The notes below the pieces were generated by a model. The model did not search any database. It was not told the origin of the DNA and worked only from the letters and a program-made list of their open reading frames with translations. Shown here piece by piece: positions 1-10,818 of a stretch of DNA of 64,000 nt. This stretch comes from Sipunculus nudus (lineage: Eukaryota; Annelida; Sipuncula; Golfingiida; Sipunculidae): NCBI GenBank assembly GCA_026874595.1, contig CM049312.1:70896929-70960928 (forward strand). Reading direction: 5' to 3'. The translations under genes were made by a program, and so were the position numbers. Each line of letters opens with the position of its first letter. Position 1 is the first letter of the stretch.

Positions 1-365
1 CCGCGAGTCCCTGGCGTAATACGTGTACACGAAGCACAGTCTAATCCCAGTGTAATACAGATGAACTCAAAAACAGCTGGTTCCACTATAAGATTGTAAG
101 ATAACACAATATATAATAACAAATAAATGGGTAACAAAAAGTCCGGAGGAGGGGGTGCCGTCAGCACAAATAACACAGTGATTCCGAATTTCCCCGAGCC
201 ACTTGATCCGCACAACACAAGCGTTCTAAAAGTTCCAGGTCACATGACTTCTCAATCTCACGTGACGTCTAGACGTTCCGCGAGTCTCTGGCGTAATACG
301 TGTATACGGAGCACAGTCTAATCCCAGTGTAATACAGATGAACTCAAAAACAGCTGGTTCCACTA
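1..365. repeat. 277-bp-period direct repeat at left window edge
   Basis: Bases 1-88 recur at 278-365 with about three mismatches (both begin CCGCGAGTC or CCGCGAGTCT and end near GGTTCCACTA). The first copy starts at the window edge, so this may be the end of a longer 277-bp tandem array or a repeated element end lying outside the window. Base composition is more balanced than in the rest of the window. Confidence 0.8.
127..321 (+). CDS. unrecognised 64-codon open frame between the direct repeats
   Basis: The frame opens with MGNKKSGGGG (preceded by AAATAA, a fair start context) and runs into the second copy of the 277-bp direct repeat, where it stops. The N-terminal MGN could be a myristoylation-type start and the following part is rich in P, N, T and S. 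I recognise no domain. It could be a first exon, a fragment of a repeated element, or chance. The last 15 codons are repeat sequence, which argues against a simple stand-alone gene. Confidence 0.15.
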   Translation: MGNKKSGGGGAVSTNNTVIPNFPEPLDPHNTSVLKVPGHMTSQSHVTSRRSASLWRNTCIRSTV

Positions 366-474
366 CGGTATTACTGTTAACCTTTTATACATCATCACCA
401 TTTGCGTGTCGAAAACCTAATGTTCTTGTTGAATCCCTCAATCAACGGCTCTCTCAGCTGTTGTCTACCGAAGC

Positions 475-726
475 CTACCAGTAACAGGATACCGAACATA
501 CGAACACTCTTGCAAATTCAGCATTATCACAGTTTGGCGTCCCTCTGAAAAAAAAATGCCATGCCTCTTCCTGGAATCGCGCACCTTCAAGAGAATGCCT
601 GTCCTTCGGAATAATGTAACACTGTTTCTGAAGTACTTTACAGAGTATCAACAATGTGGCATCCCTCAGACGTAGACTGTCACTATACTGACTCGATTCT
701 TCAACTGGACACAAAGAATATAGCAC
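475..726 (-). CDS. unrecognised 83-codon minus-strand open frame
   Basis: This is a minus-strand frame in the more GC-balanced first kilobase. It has a leucine/arginine-rich middle (SLRLRDATLLILCKVLQ) and a Cys/Trp-containing tail. I see no convincing splice sites or homologous domain. It may be a worn coding fragment of a transposable element, because composition changes sharply after about 900. Chance is the main alternative. Confidence 0.15.
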   Translation of the reverse strand: MLYSLCPVEESSQYSDSLRLRDATLLILCKVLQKQCYIIPKDRHSLEGARFQEEAWHFFFRGTPNCDNAEFARVFVCSVSCYW

Positions 727-1313
727 ACCGGCCGGTTGGACTGCTGAAACTCAGTTAGGAGAAGCTACACTCAGGTAGCGCTCCGTCTCATTCTAAATAT
801 CACTATAATTTACTCCTTATATGAGACACCTGACGTCACAACTACCGCTTGACTTCTCCTTGACTAATCTTAGTTCCCAGACCCTGCTGCGTTGATAAGA
901 ATGTTAACGCTCACAGGATCAAAAGGATACGCAGCTTGAACCTATAATTGGACATCATTTGATTACCTCTGCAAAAACTAAGGTTGTGTTGCCGGCTTTA
1001 TGTTTGTGTATCTGTTTGTTTTCGAGCCATATCTGCGGAATTCTTCTTAATGAAATTTCGTTGGATAACTTTCTGAAATAAGGTAATTCGCCCAAACACA
1101 CGTTCATTTTTTTACTCTCTAACACAAAATCATTTTAAATGTTTAATATATTTTTTTTAGTATTTGTGAGTTTGGCGTTCTTTGACAGTAAGAGACAATT
1201 GACGTGTCAGATAGGTCAATATCGTGATATGCGTGTACTTAAATGACGTCATATGACCTCTCGCGGTACTGATCAGGGATACTGTTCAGATGGTGTGGTC
1301 TACTGCAGCAAGA
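727..1313. other. no gene seen
   Basis: Composition falls from balanced to AT-rich after about 950. I see no open frame, RNA gene or clear repeat. Confidence 0.5.
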
Positions 1314-1328
1314 CCCCCCCCCCCCCCC
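1314..1328. repeat. poly-C run (15 C)
   Basis: This is an uninterrupted run of 15 cytosines in otherwise AT-rich DNA. A similar 13-C run lies at 61401-61413 in the right flank. Length is likely to be variable or miscalled. Confidence 0.9.
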
Positions 1329-2105
1329 ATTAACTCCTAACTAGATATAGCAACCACAGGCGAAACGATTGATATTTTTATTAGTATGTCACAAAACAAA
1401 ATATGCATATGTTCTTATAATTTTCATTTAATTATTTATGAAAGTCTGGGCAATAGGTATTACATCCAAAATGTTCCAATTCAATAGATTTCAACTAATA
1501 CGGGGATTGAATAATGAATGCGAGAATATCGTTTGATTTAATTTTTGGGCAGGCGTGGGAACTGGCTACTGGTAGTGGTGTAAGTTTGGACTCTGTGGGT
1601 GCCCGTTCAGTGTTCCATGTTATGCAGCAATTCCACTAAGTAGTATGCATGCATAGGGGAAGGTACATTAGGCCCGTTTTCGCTAACATATTTTCCTTTT
1701 TTTACCGATTTTGAATTTTTTATTTTTGAAAACGACTAACAACATATAATAGAATGCCCTAGCGGCGCCTGTCAACAACAGGAATTAAAGTGAGGACCTC
1801 AGCGGCCCTAAATAGTGATTGATGAATATATCCAAAAAGGTCCATACCATTACAGGAACTTTATCAAGAATTTTTCTTGTATGGTCAAGATATGGTTTTA
1901 CTAAAACCGTTGGGTAGGATCAAACTGTTGGTCTTATATAAATGGCTGTTAGATGAAACAAATTGGATCACCAGGAAGTGAGCCTTAATAAAATGTAGCT
2001 TGGACATACTGTCAAGGAATAAAGTTGTCCATTGTATGAGCCCTTTGTGCTGTTACATACATTCTATACAATAGACAAGGTATGTTTTGATAGGCAAGTT
2101 TCGAA
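1329..2105. other. no gene seen
   Basis: This is AT-rich sequence with frequent stops in all frames. I see no supported feature. Confidence 0.5.
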
Positions 2106-2149
2106 AGGTTCACATACAGGACCTGTATACAGGACCTGTATGTGAACCT
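2106..2149. repeat. perfect 14-bp inverted repeat with internal direct repeat
   Basis: Arms AGGTTCACATACAG (2106-2119) and CTGTATGTGAACCT (2136-2149) are exact reverse complements around a 16-base spacer. ACAGGACCTGTAT occurs twice in direct orientation across the structure. It could form a hairpin or cruciform, or be the folded remnant of a small foldback element. Confidence 0.85.
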
Positions 2150-3115
2150 ATCAAAACTGGTCCCTCTTTATTCTTAATTTGCTGATATGCCTGGGATCTT
2201 TCGTTGTTAAATACCGAGAAAGCACTTTGAAAACCTGATGTCCAGTTACCTCTAGGCTACATACCTGGCCTATTGTATGGAATGTCTGTACCAGCACAAA
2301 CGGCGACATACTGGAGTTTTACACCGGCTGTAATTCCTGGGAAAAGAACCAATTTACAACTGCTATTGGTCAGGTATTAAATTCAGCAGTCTGTGTTGGC
2401 TGGAAAGAGACATTCCATAATATATGTATATTAAAATCAAATACAATTTCTATCAAATTTTATGTCTTTCTGTCATTATTCAGCCTGCAGTTAAATAAAC
2501 TAGGAAATACCCTATTCAACTGCGTTTGATAATAATGTTTAATAACACTTGATAACGCAGTATATCATGATTAAATCTATACATTACATAAATATGTAAG
2601 GATTTACCCAATACGTAGGGCGGCGTTTCTTGAATTATATTGACGGTGTATTGAATGATGTCCCTCTTACACAATAAAACAAAATAACAGGACTCAAAGT
2701 ACATTTAGCAGAGCTGATATATCACTCTATATATGGCCACTATTCATCCAAGATTTATCAATAAATATTTAATAACATTATGATCCAAAGTTATGAAAAA
2801 AAGTATTTTGCAAAAGCTTATATGCAAATTCGACATAAGACTAAATTTTGAACATTACCGCAGACACTAATACTATAATCAAGTATTGAAACCGCATGAA
2901 CTATATTCTTCAAATCTCCACGATCGTATTGTTTGCAAGGACAGACTGCAGGAATAGTTGGATTTTTGCTGATATTAGTTTATATTTGACTGTTGGGAGA
3001 CCGCAGACTGAGACAACAGTGTTAAATTAATTGATTATTGTATTTCTAATAAGTTCACTCTTGAATGAAGAGAGTTAACCAGTATTTATGAAAGCATATC
3101 TGTCAGTCAAACATA
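2150..3115. other. no gene seen
   Basis: This is AT-rich intergenic or intronic sequence. A short minus-strand frame at 2516-2704 has no splice signals or domain features and is best read as chance. Confidence 0.5.
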
Positions 3116-3560
3116 CCATTTGTGTTATCTACGACATTCTGTTCACAATGGTTGGTCCCTTGATAGCCTGTATTGACTAAATATTACCAGTATTTATGAA
3201 TGCCGAATATATTAAAGGAATTGAAGTGCATGTGCATGTAGTACCTGTTATTGTTGATAGTCTATGATACTGTTGTATCATCCTACACAAACTCTTTATA
3301 TTTGTTGGTCCCTTTATCGCCTTTATCTCCTGCCTTAAAGTTCTGGAGTGGATTTTATAGAGGTGTTTCTATTTATTTAACTTAAAAATAGATTTATGTT
3401 TACTAATCATTTTACATGCATATAATATTAAAGGAATCGAAGTGCATGTGTATGTTGTCCCCTGTTACCTGTTGAGAGTCCATGATACTGAGTTTCATGC
3501 GATCCCATAGATTTTGGTAATGATAGTTGGTTCCCTGATAGTCTGTATGTATCCTATTTG
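3116..3560. repeat. degenerate tandem repeat, period about 211 bp
   Basis: Shared landmarks recur: ATTAAAGGAAT-GAAGTGCATGTG at about 3211 and 3427, a GTCTATGATACTG / GTCCATGATACTG pair at about 3259 and 3478, and GGTTGGTCCCTTGATAGCCTG-like stretches at about 3151, 3305 and 3521. There are two fuller copies and one partial copy, well diverged. Confidence 0.65.
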
Positions 3561-3849
3561 TTGGATTTTTATTCTTGGGGATACTATACGGTAAACAACA
3601 AATAAATCCTGGCTTTTCGCTGTATAATCTATATTTAGGCTTTGTATATATTACAATACACACTAATTGCATTACCTATGAAACCATTATTACTCACGGT
3701 TTCCTTGAAATCAGCCATTTCAAACAAGAACTTTTAAATGTATTCACCTTGTTTTTTATGTAACGAGAATACCGTTGGGAGTGACCTAATCGCTAAATTC
3801 CAAGGAGATATTCTAATGATTTCTTTACAAAGTTAAGATATATTACGAA

Positions 3850-4390
3850 AGGTGCCCTGTTAATAGACGCCCGACGGACAGATGGACAGACGGACAACGA
3901 AAAAAAAGTGATTGCTGTAGCTCAGACTGACTTTAAATCAATAAACATGAGATTTCAGTTAACTAGATGTCACAATATCGGAAAACTGATATGATTGCTG
4001 TCATTTGACGGGGTCAATAAAGAGTAAAAAATGCAAAAAATAACAAAACTACTTGTACCGTTCCAGTTCATAGTAGCTGATATGACCAGTCATGGTCAAT
4101 AAGCATATGAGAACTAAGGACATTAGACGAAAAAACATTGGAGATATGATTTCTGTCATCTGAGGGTAAAATATTGAAAAAAAATGCGTAGAAAAAATTT
4201 GAGTTACAATGATTTTATTTCAGGTTTCAAAGGAGACCTTTAATTGGCCTCACTGAATATCAAGACGGAAGTCTCTAGATTCGACCATTACGAGTTTTCC
4301 CCTGTAAATGGACGGAGAGACAGAAGGAAGGCCTGAAAGATTACGGGCAAAGGGTGAACACTATAGATCACACTATAGCTCATACTGACT
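3850..4390. repeat. worn interspersed-repeat remnant with GACGGACAGA motif
   Basis: GACGGACAGATGGACAGACG at 3873-3892 is followed by GTAGCTCAGACTGAC. A diverged second version has GGACGGAGAGACAG at about 4311 and ATAGCTCATACTGAC at about 4374. Such strings are, to my knowledge, frequent in bivalve interspersed repeats; the family is not identified here. No coding capacity is seen from 3561 to 4946. Confidence 0.35.
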
Positions 4391-5268
4391 CTCAGTCAGC
4401 TAAGCACCCAGTCTTCTACAACATATAATTCTATGATTGATAAATTATAAATATACACAGTTTCAAGATAATACATGTATCAACAGGTGAAAAATAAACA
4501 CCATCGCTGAAATGTGTCCATCTAAAAATACATGTAAAACTGCATTAAAAATAAGAATACAATTCAAACGAGTGACAAAAGTATTGACTCTAGGTTAACT
4601 GAAATATTAATGAAACAGTCAATAATAAATAACCAACTATGATGACAGTGTATGAACCTACAGATGAAATACTAAAAAAACAACTGAAATATGGTAGTCA
4701 CAAAAATGTGAGTACAGATGTGTAAAAATGAAAATACCAATTGTCTCACAAGACTGTTTCAAGTGAAATAAACTACTCGTGATAAATAAACATATAAAAT
4801 TATAGGACGTTACCCGATCTTCACGCAAGCAATAAAAAACATACACTAAAAAAAGGCATGAAAAAATGAAGCAAAAAATATAAGGAGAAGGTGACACTAG
4901 TCTCATATCTACATCAACGAGTTCAATGATTCTCAACATGGAAATATTATATGACATGGAAACTCATGCTTTAATAACTAGAACCTAGATCTTTTCTTTA
5001 AACTTTTACTCAATATGATCCTTTTGTAGTGAAAAATAAAAAAAAATGTAATTGTTAATAATCAACAGATTCTGTAACATTTAAATATACATGTAAATTT
5101 TTATCCTGTATCAGAGTGAGTGAGGAATGGCAGCCGATTAATTCGGGCTAATTGTTAATGTAATAATTCGGATGTCCTAGATGTTAATGGGCGGATTTTG
5201 TTCAAAATCTGTATTTAAATAATCTTAAAATTTAACATAGGTTGTAAAATATAAATGTTGGTGTTTAC

Positions 5269-5571
5269 CATGTTGTTCGACTCATAAAAGGCATTTAGAC
5301 CTTTAAGCATGTCAGTCAGTAGTGTCAAGAGCCGGGCAAACACAAAGCGTCGTATGGGCCTAATCTCCTTTTCCAACATAAAATTCTGCTAAGCCTACAT
5401 TCTTAAATTGCAAATCTTAAATTTTCAGAAACGCTGCCATCTTTCGGCGATAAATCCATTTTTTTCCACTTCAAGAGGGACAATTGAATCCGGTGGTGTG
5501 ACCTGAACTTTTGCTTTTTAAGTCAGTCCAGGTAGCATTTAGGTCGATCCCATGGCGTATTTGCAGGCGTA
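5269..5571 (-). pseudogene. orphan 5' exon remnant at array left edge (U1)
   Basis: A 117-bp open exon (5269-5385) follows an AG acceptor (CTTAGCAG) and ends before GTAAAC. It reads NFMLEKEIRP..., 39 codons with no stop. Upstream, 5571 down to about 5460 keeps the end of another open frame (GIDLNATWTDLKSK). The 1503-bp deletion removed the exons that should precede it. The array ends before any VWD exons that would follow it, so this remnant belongs to no complete copy. Confidence 0.3.
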
Positions 5572-7186
5572 TTTAATACCATTTTTTTTCTTAATACATG
5601 GCGGATCCAGACAGTTGGTTTCCAGGGAAAATTAGTGGATTACTAAAGTTTCAAGCAATTCAATTTTTAAAATCTGCTCTAGATTCCAGTCTCGAGTCAA
5701 ATCATATATCAAACAATCTTATAATTTGTAATCAAGTATATCAATCAAAATTTTTTTTAAACACAAGATGATGCAAACATGACCATTATAAAATACCTAC
5801 TTTTTTATGTCGACTGCAATAATGTGAATAAAACTAATATGGTCTATCAGGTGACTTTCCCGGTTTTAAATATCATGGTTCTTACTCCATGCTAATGATT
5901 TACATCTCACTAAAGAAAACAGCATGCGATAAAAAGTAATAAAATGATTTTAAATGTAAACCATGTTATTCATCGATTATCTCATATAATGCTTTATTCG
6001 TGAAATGCATCGTTTCAGTACTGGTTGAAAAGAAGTAATTAATGCAAAATTATATATTTAGTAGGAAACTGAGACTAGGGATCATAAGGACATTACTTTC
6101 GGGAATACCAAGAAAAATAATAACTTTTGTTTTTTTTTCATGCACAGACCTTGCCACAAATCATCCATTCCTTCAAAGAAAAAAAGAAAACACAAAATAA
6201 CATGTTCTCTCTATACTGTGTTTTTATTCAGACTGATCCGGTGTTGTTTGCAAATAAGCAAAATCTACGTACATAATGCAACATTCATTCAATTCATGGG
6301 ATGGTGTTAAAAATGTTGCAGTATAGCATTGAGTTCATGCGGAATGAATTTGAAAAGTGTAAATAGAATTTATATCTCGGCAATTGCTAACTACCACCGT
6401 GAAATTAAAACAGATAAATTTCAGTGTGCAATTATTTCCACGATGTGCAACCCAGTGCAGTCAGATCCAAGAGTGCTGATCCGGTCCTGGAGTGAAAGAC
6501 AAGAACCTTTCCCTTTTGATAAGTCCGACCCAATATTAAATCTCCTACTTAATGTGCGATGGGTCAGTATTAGTCATCAATCAGGTTTTCCCCAGTCGTG
6601 TTACACTGCATATCCGCTTGATGGAGGACACCTACAAACACATGAACAGTACTACATTGTTCATTGTCCGAGTTGCTTTATCAAACCATTCGACTAAACT
6701 TTCTGTTTATAACAGGTACAATATGCCTCTGCACAACAAGTTCTGTAAAAAAATATCTTCCTCGGAACAAATAATTTTTTAATATTAATATCAAATTAAC
6801 TAATTCAGCTTTGTTCTATAAAACTGCGTCGTAAACAATGAGGGCAGACATAAAATGTAAACGCAGAGATGTTTCAATATTCGTGACCTGGCATTATTGT
6901 AAAAGGTCCAAGGTATGTAAACAACGTGAAATCTATCTGGAGACACGCAATTAAACTAAAGGATTAAACAAAACTATAAACCAAGTGTGGTGTGACTTTG
7001 ATAAATACGATGTAATCGATCTAAGGCTTAGTAATTATAATATATCAAAATTGCAAATGTTCTAACGGGAGTCACAAATGATATCTGGATCGGATGTTGG
7101 AGAGTAAAAAAACAATGACTTAAATAATGGCGAGTTCAGCGATTGCAGCATCAACATCTATATCAGGTATTTTTTATATTATTAAA

Positions 7187-7206
7187 TTGACAATTAAAAT
7201 TGTCAA
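7187..7206. repeat. 9-bp-stem hairpin kept in all units
   Basis: TTGACAATT-AA-AATTGTCAA lies just 3' (on the minus strand) of the last VWD exon, and its copies are unchanged in all eight units. It could act in the transcript as a 3' stem-loop, or simply be neutral. Confidence 0.6.
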
Positions 7207-7252
7207 AAATAGCAATTAAGTAAAGCAGATGCATATAAATACAAAAATATAA

Positions 7253-8627
7253 TTACGGGTAGTACTCCCACATGTTCGCAATGGCGGAATCAGGTTGTAG
7301 ACCCCAATCGTCGTCGTTAGCACTAAAATTGAAAAAAAAAAGAACTCTAGAAGTGTAAAAGTAAATATTCTTTTAAAATAATAAGGATAATTCCATCTTA
7401 TCTTTTATCAATATCGAGAAAAAATTGAACTGAACATGTTCATTAAAAATCGTTTATTATTAAGTATATAACATGTGCTTACTCATTGTTGTTATTTCCA
7501 CATAAGCCTTCCATTCTTCTGTCGTACATGTGGGCAACGCAAATGTATATGCAAGATTTACAATCCCAGGATACCTAGAGGTAAACCTGCTTGATTCTAA
7601 AGATCATCCAAGCGCGAACAGCTATATAGAATCTATATATAAGGACACTGGTAGTGCTCACTGGTAAATCATTATAGCCACCAGGGGTCTTCACGTATGC
7701 AAAGATAAACATAGATGAATCGATATCTCTATTTTAGGTCAACTTTTTTAATTCTGAATAAAATATCTAACAAAGATTAAGAGTGAACTATCTTTGTACT
7801 AACAATATATGCAGGATTGTAAAATATTAAAATTGAACCAACTAAAACATCCGTTCATTGATCACAAGCAACTAATTTCATATTCACTTGGCTATTGCAA
7901 AATATACAGCCGATTGATAAAAAAGCCCTCTACAATTATTTCTATTTCCAATAAATCAGCCTTTTCGTCAGTCTGTAAGTAGAATTTTGCCACTCCTTTA
8001 CAGCTTATGTCACCATTTGCACGCATAGCTATATCTTTGATGAACCTTCGTTAATTCAAGCATTTTAAACATTGTAATGCATAATAAAAAGATATAATTT
8101 GTTGTTTGTACCGCGTATCACATTCGGCTGGGTCAACAAAGGGGGTTAACTCTATCCGAATGTCAGAAATCAATGTTCAATTTTGAAATTTTTATAAACC
8201 TAGTGAAGATTAAATTATATTTAATTTATATAAGTTCCAACTAAAGTATGTTTTTTTTGTGACGGTAAAAGTAGTGACGGTTTTGTAATCGATTTTCGAT
8301 ATAAAAGAAATTAATATATGTTAAAAATTAATTATTTGTAAAATTAATTATTTGATCTAAAAAAAGAAAGTTTTACCAAACACAAACTTACCATGAGGAC
8401 CCTTTCAGAATGTCGTCCTTGAAAAATGAGTAGTTCACATTATTATATACTATATCAACTCTCGCAATTAGGGATCGTTGGCCGAATCCAGTTGCTTTTG
8501 TTAACTTGACAACTTGCACGATTTTGTAGAGATCCGCGGACACATTATACATACAGGGCACATTAACTTTTTTTTTCCAAGTCATATGTCTGGCCATCAG
8601 GGTCATGGCAAAAACCGCAAGCATTTT
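7253..8627 (-). pseudogene. VWD-domain exons, gene copy in U1 (broken)
   Basis: Exon 8392-8627 (acceptor CTTTCAG, donor ATG|GTAAGT) encodes the N-terminal half of a von Willebrand factor D domain: NACGFCHDPDGQTYD then PCMYNVSADLY. Exon 7483-7574 (acceptor CTCTAG, donor GTAAGC) reads VSWDCKSCIYICVAHMYD...GLCGNNNN. Exon 7253-7322 (acceptor TTTTAG) completes D-ANDDDWGLQPDS...WEYYP, then TAA. The last two join in phase. A possible small exon at 7662-7728 (...TPGGYNDLP before GTGAGC) may bridge them. VWD proteins are usually secreted, disulfide-linked, multidomain proteins. The first exon is broken here by an extra G (8577-8578) and a one-base deletion near 8411. Confidence 0.75.
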
Positions 8628-10299
8628 CTGAAAGTTGAAGATATATGTTAATGTAAAGCGAAAACAATGCGACAGTTCCTCTCAAAACAAAGGCTAATAT
8701 ATAAAATCAAGCACTGTAAAAGGTTTTCCATACACCACATAATCAAACTTATACCTGACAGGACAATAGTTTAGATGGTTTTCATAAATTGAAGTATACT
8801 TCTTAAATTATCATATTGGTAAATGGAAAAATTTTGTTCTATAAAATAATTTAAAAAAAAAAGCAACAAGAAATTATTTCAATAAAGTGATGATATGATA
8901 AATCATGTAGAAATGCAGAAATTAAGAATAATGTCTATCACGTAAAAAAATATTATCCTTAAATAGAACGCAAATATAAAAATGATCTATTTAAGAATGT
9001 GAATTTATGAAAAATAGATAATAATAAGTATTATCTAAAGGATGGAAAAAATAGAAATATAAAGTTGCAAATTTATCAATACAGCGACAAGTGAATTAGC
9101 GAATGGAAATTTTGTTAATATATGTGTGGGGAATGCTTCCCTAAAATAAAGAGTTAAATGAAGTAATACAACATTTATAACGAAATAACAAAACTTTTTA
9201 TTGAAAAAAAAAATCATTTTGCATATCTCAATGCATCCTGTAAAACTGTAATGGAAGGTGTAACTTAATTAAAAATGGATTTTCGAACGAGTCGGCGGGC
9301 AGAAGCATCTTCAATAATTCTGGGATCAATTTAACATTGATTTGGGACCTTCTAGATTGTGTTGTGTAAGATTGACGTCTCATTATTGGAAAATGGTGTT
9401 AAACCGTGTTTATATTTTGAATTTTTACTTACAGACTATAAAAAATGCAACCCATTCTACATTGTACCTTAGGCGCGGTATAGAACATGATGTTGGTTAG
9501 ATCTGGATTTATTTTGTCTGCAAATTAAATATATTTCTACAAGGAATAAAGCCAAAAAAATATGGGTGACAGGCCTAATTCTTGGAGTGACCCACTTTTC
9601 AATAAGACCTACCTTGGCATAGCATTAGTTGTTTCTATATCAAGCGGTTACATTTTGTCCCTTATAGCTTATAGCTTTAGGTTTTGCTTATATGGCCTAT
9701 CGTCATCTTGTAAATATTCTCTAATAGAATATTGCACGATATTACATGTGTATATTTGTTCTCAAAATTAGGATTTAAAAGCTTTGTTATAAGGATATAA
9801 TAACTATGATAAAATGACAATTCGTTTTTTAGATTCCCATTAGATTGTTACTTGGGATTATATATGTTTTAATTTATCTTTATTATTATAATGTAATATA
9901 GAGTACTTTCTTTAGGTTATAATTTCAACCTGTAAAATGTGTATTTTTATATTCTCAAGAAAACTATGTACTTCAACCGGGAATGTTTTTAATCTAAGTG
10001 AATTTAATCTTTGCGTAAGCTTCTGGTGTGGTGTGTGTATTTTTGTATGGAGCTGTACAATTATTTAAATCACATTTATCAGGTTATTCACACATCTCCC
10101 TGTTTATACAAATGTCAGCATCCAAGAAAGCCCTAAGTGAGGGTCTAAGCACTTACTTAATTACTATAATTATTTCCTATAGTTCTAAAGCTCTAATGGA
10201 TTACTGTGTCGAGGGCTAAGCTTGTTCCAATTGCACTTAGCCCAGAATAAGATTATTTTTAGTGTAACATTATTTACTGACCTTATCTGATCGACATAC

Positions 10300-10466
10300 A
10301 ACGATTCTTATTATTTATACAAAACCACATTGGGTAGGTAAAACCTAACCGTGAAACATGGAATTCCTCCTTTCTAAATCCTTCTTGCTTCATTTCCTTT
10401 TGTTTCTCAACGTATGGATAAGAGTATGTGTGTTCGTGTCGAATGTGCAGAATATATTTTAAAAAG
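10300..10466 (-). CDS. candidate middle exon of the VWD gene (U1 copy)
   Basis: 55 codons are open between an AG acceptor (CATGTCAG) and a GTATGT donor. The exon is charged in the middle (KQKEMKQEGFRKEEFHVSR) and ends GFTYPMWFCINNKNR. It lies between the 5' exon set and the VWD exons on the same strand in every unit. In U2 and U5 one C is lost (ATTCCTCTTTC for ATTCCTCCTTTC), which frameshifts it. I recognise no domain. Its phase does not directly match the exon assigned upstream, so an exon is missing or a border is wrong. Confidence 0.3.
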
Positions 10467-10818
10467 CTGACATGTATCAGTACTGACTGTATCGTTATAT
10501 GACATGTAAACTCATGCTTTTTATAACTAGAACCTGGATCTTTTCTTTAAACTTTTACTCAATATGATCCTTTTCTAGTGAAAAATAAAAAAAAACTAAT
10601 TGTTAATAATCCACAGGTTCAGTAAAATTTAAATGTACATGTCAATTTTAACCTGTATTAGAGTGAGTGAGGAATGGCAGCCGATTGATTCGGGCTAATT
10701 GTTTATGTAATAATTCGGGTGACCTGGATGTGCATGGGCGGATTTTGTTCAAAATCTGTATTTAAATAGTCTTAAAATTTAACATAGGTAAATATAAAAT
10801 ATAAATGTTGGTTTTTAC

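Larger units (their letters stand above)
4947..10494. repeat. array unit U1 (5548 bp, internally deleted)
   Basis: This is the leftmost and most diverged unit. It lacks 1503 bp found in all others (equivalent to 11121-12623 of U2). The junction reads GCAGGCG|TATTTAATACC near 5570. It keeps the 160-bp segment 6723-6882 that is missing from U2, U3, U5 and U6, and has lost about 19 bp near 8110. Confidence 0.9.

Noticed and set aside
6580-6640. Possible last exon on the minus strand (ADMQCNTTGENLIDD then stop)
   Set aside because: A one-base difference in U2, U3, U5 and U6 shifts the frame, and the acceptor is mutated in U8.
6329-6697. 122-codon plus-strand frame, the longest in the window
   Set aside because: It is open only in U1. 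Several indels and stops break it in every other unit, and it has no recognisable domain.
9035-9217. Minus-strand hydrophobic frame (MIFFFNKKFC...) that could look like a membrane segment
   Set aside because: It is low-complexity T-rich sequence with no matching splice sites, and frames differ between copies.
9435-9513. Possible exon between good AG and GT signals (NPDLTNIMFYTAP or, in another frame, RYNVEWVAFF)
   Set aside because: The splice signals are good, but neither frame joins the next VWD exon without a stop or phase clash. It was left out as unresolved.
10028-10219. 63-codon plus-strand frame starting MVCVFLYG, recurring once per unit
   Set aside because: It recurs only because the unit recurs. 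The differences seen between copies (H/Y, S/N, I/V, Y/H) all change the amino acid, U8 has a TAA inside, and there is no splice or domain support.
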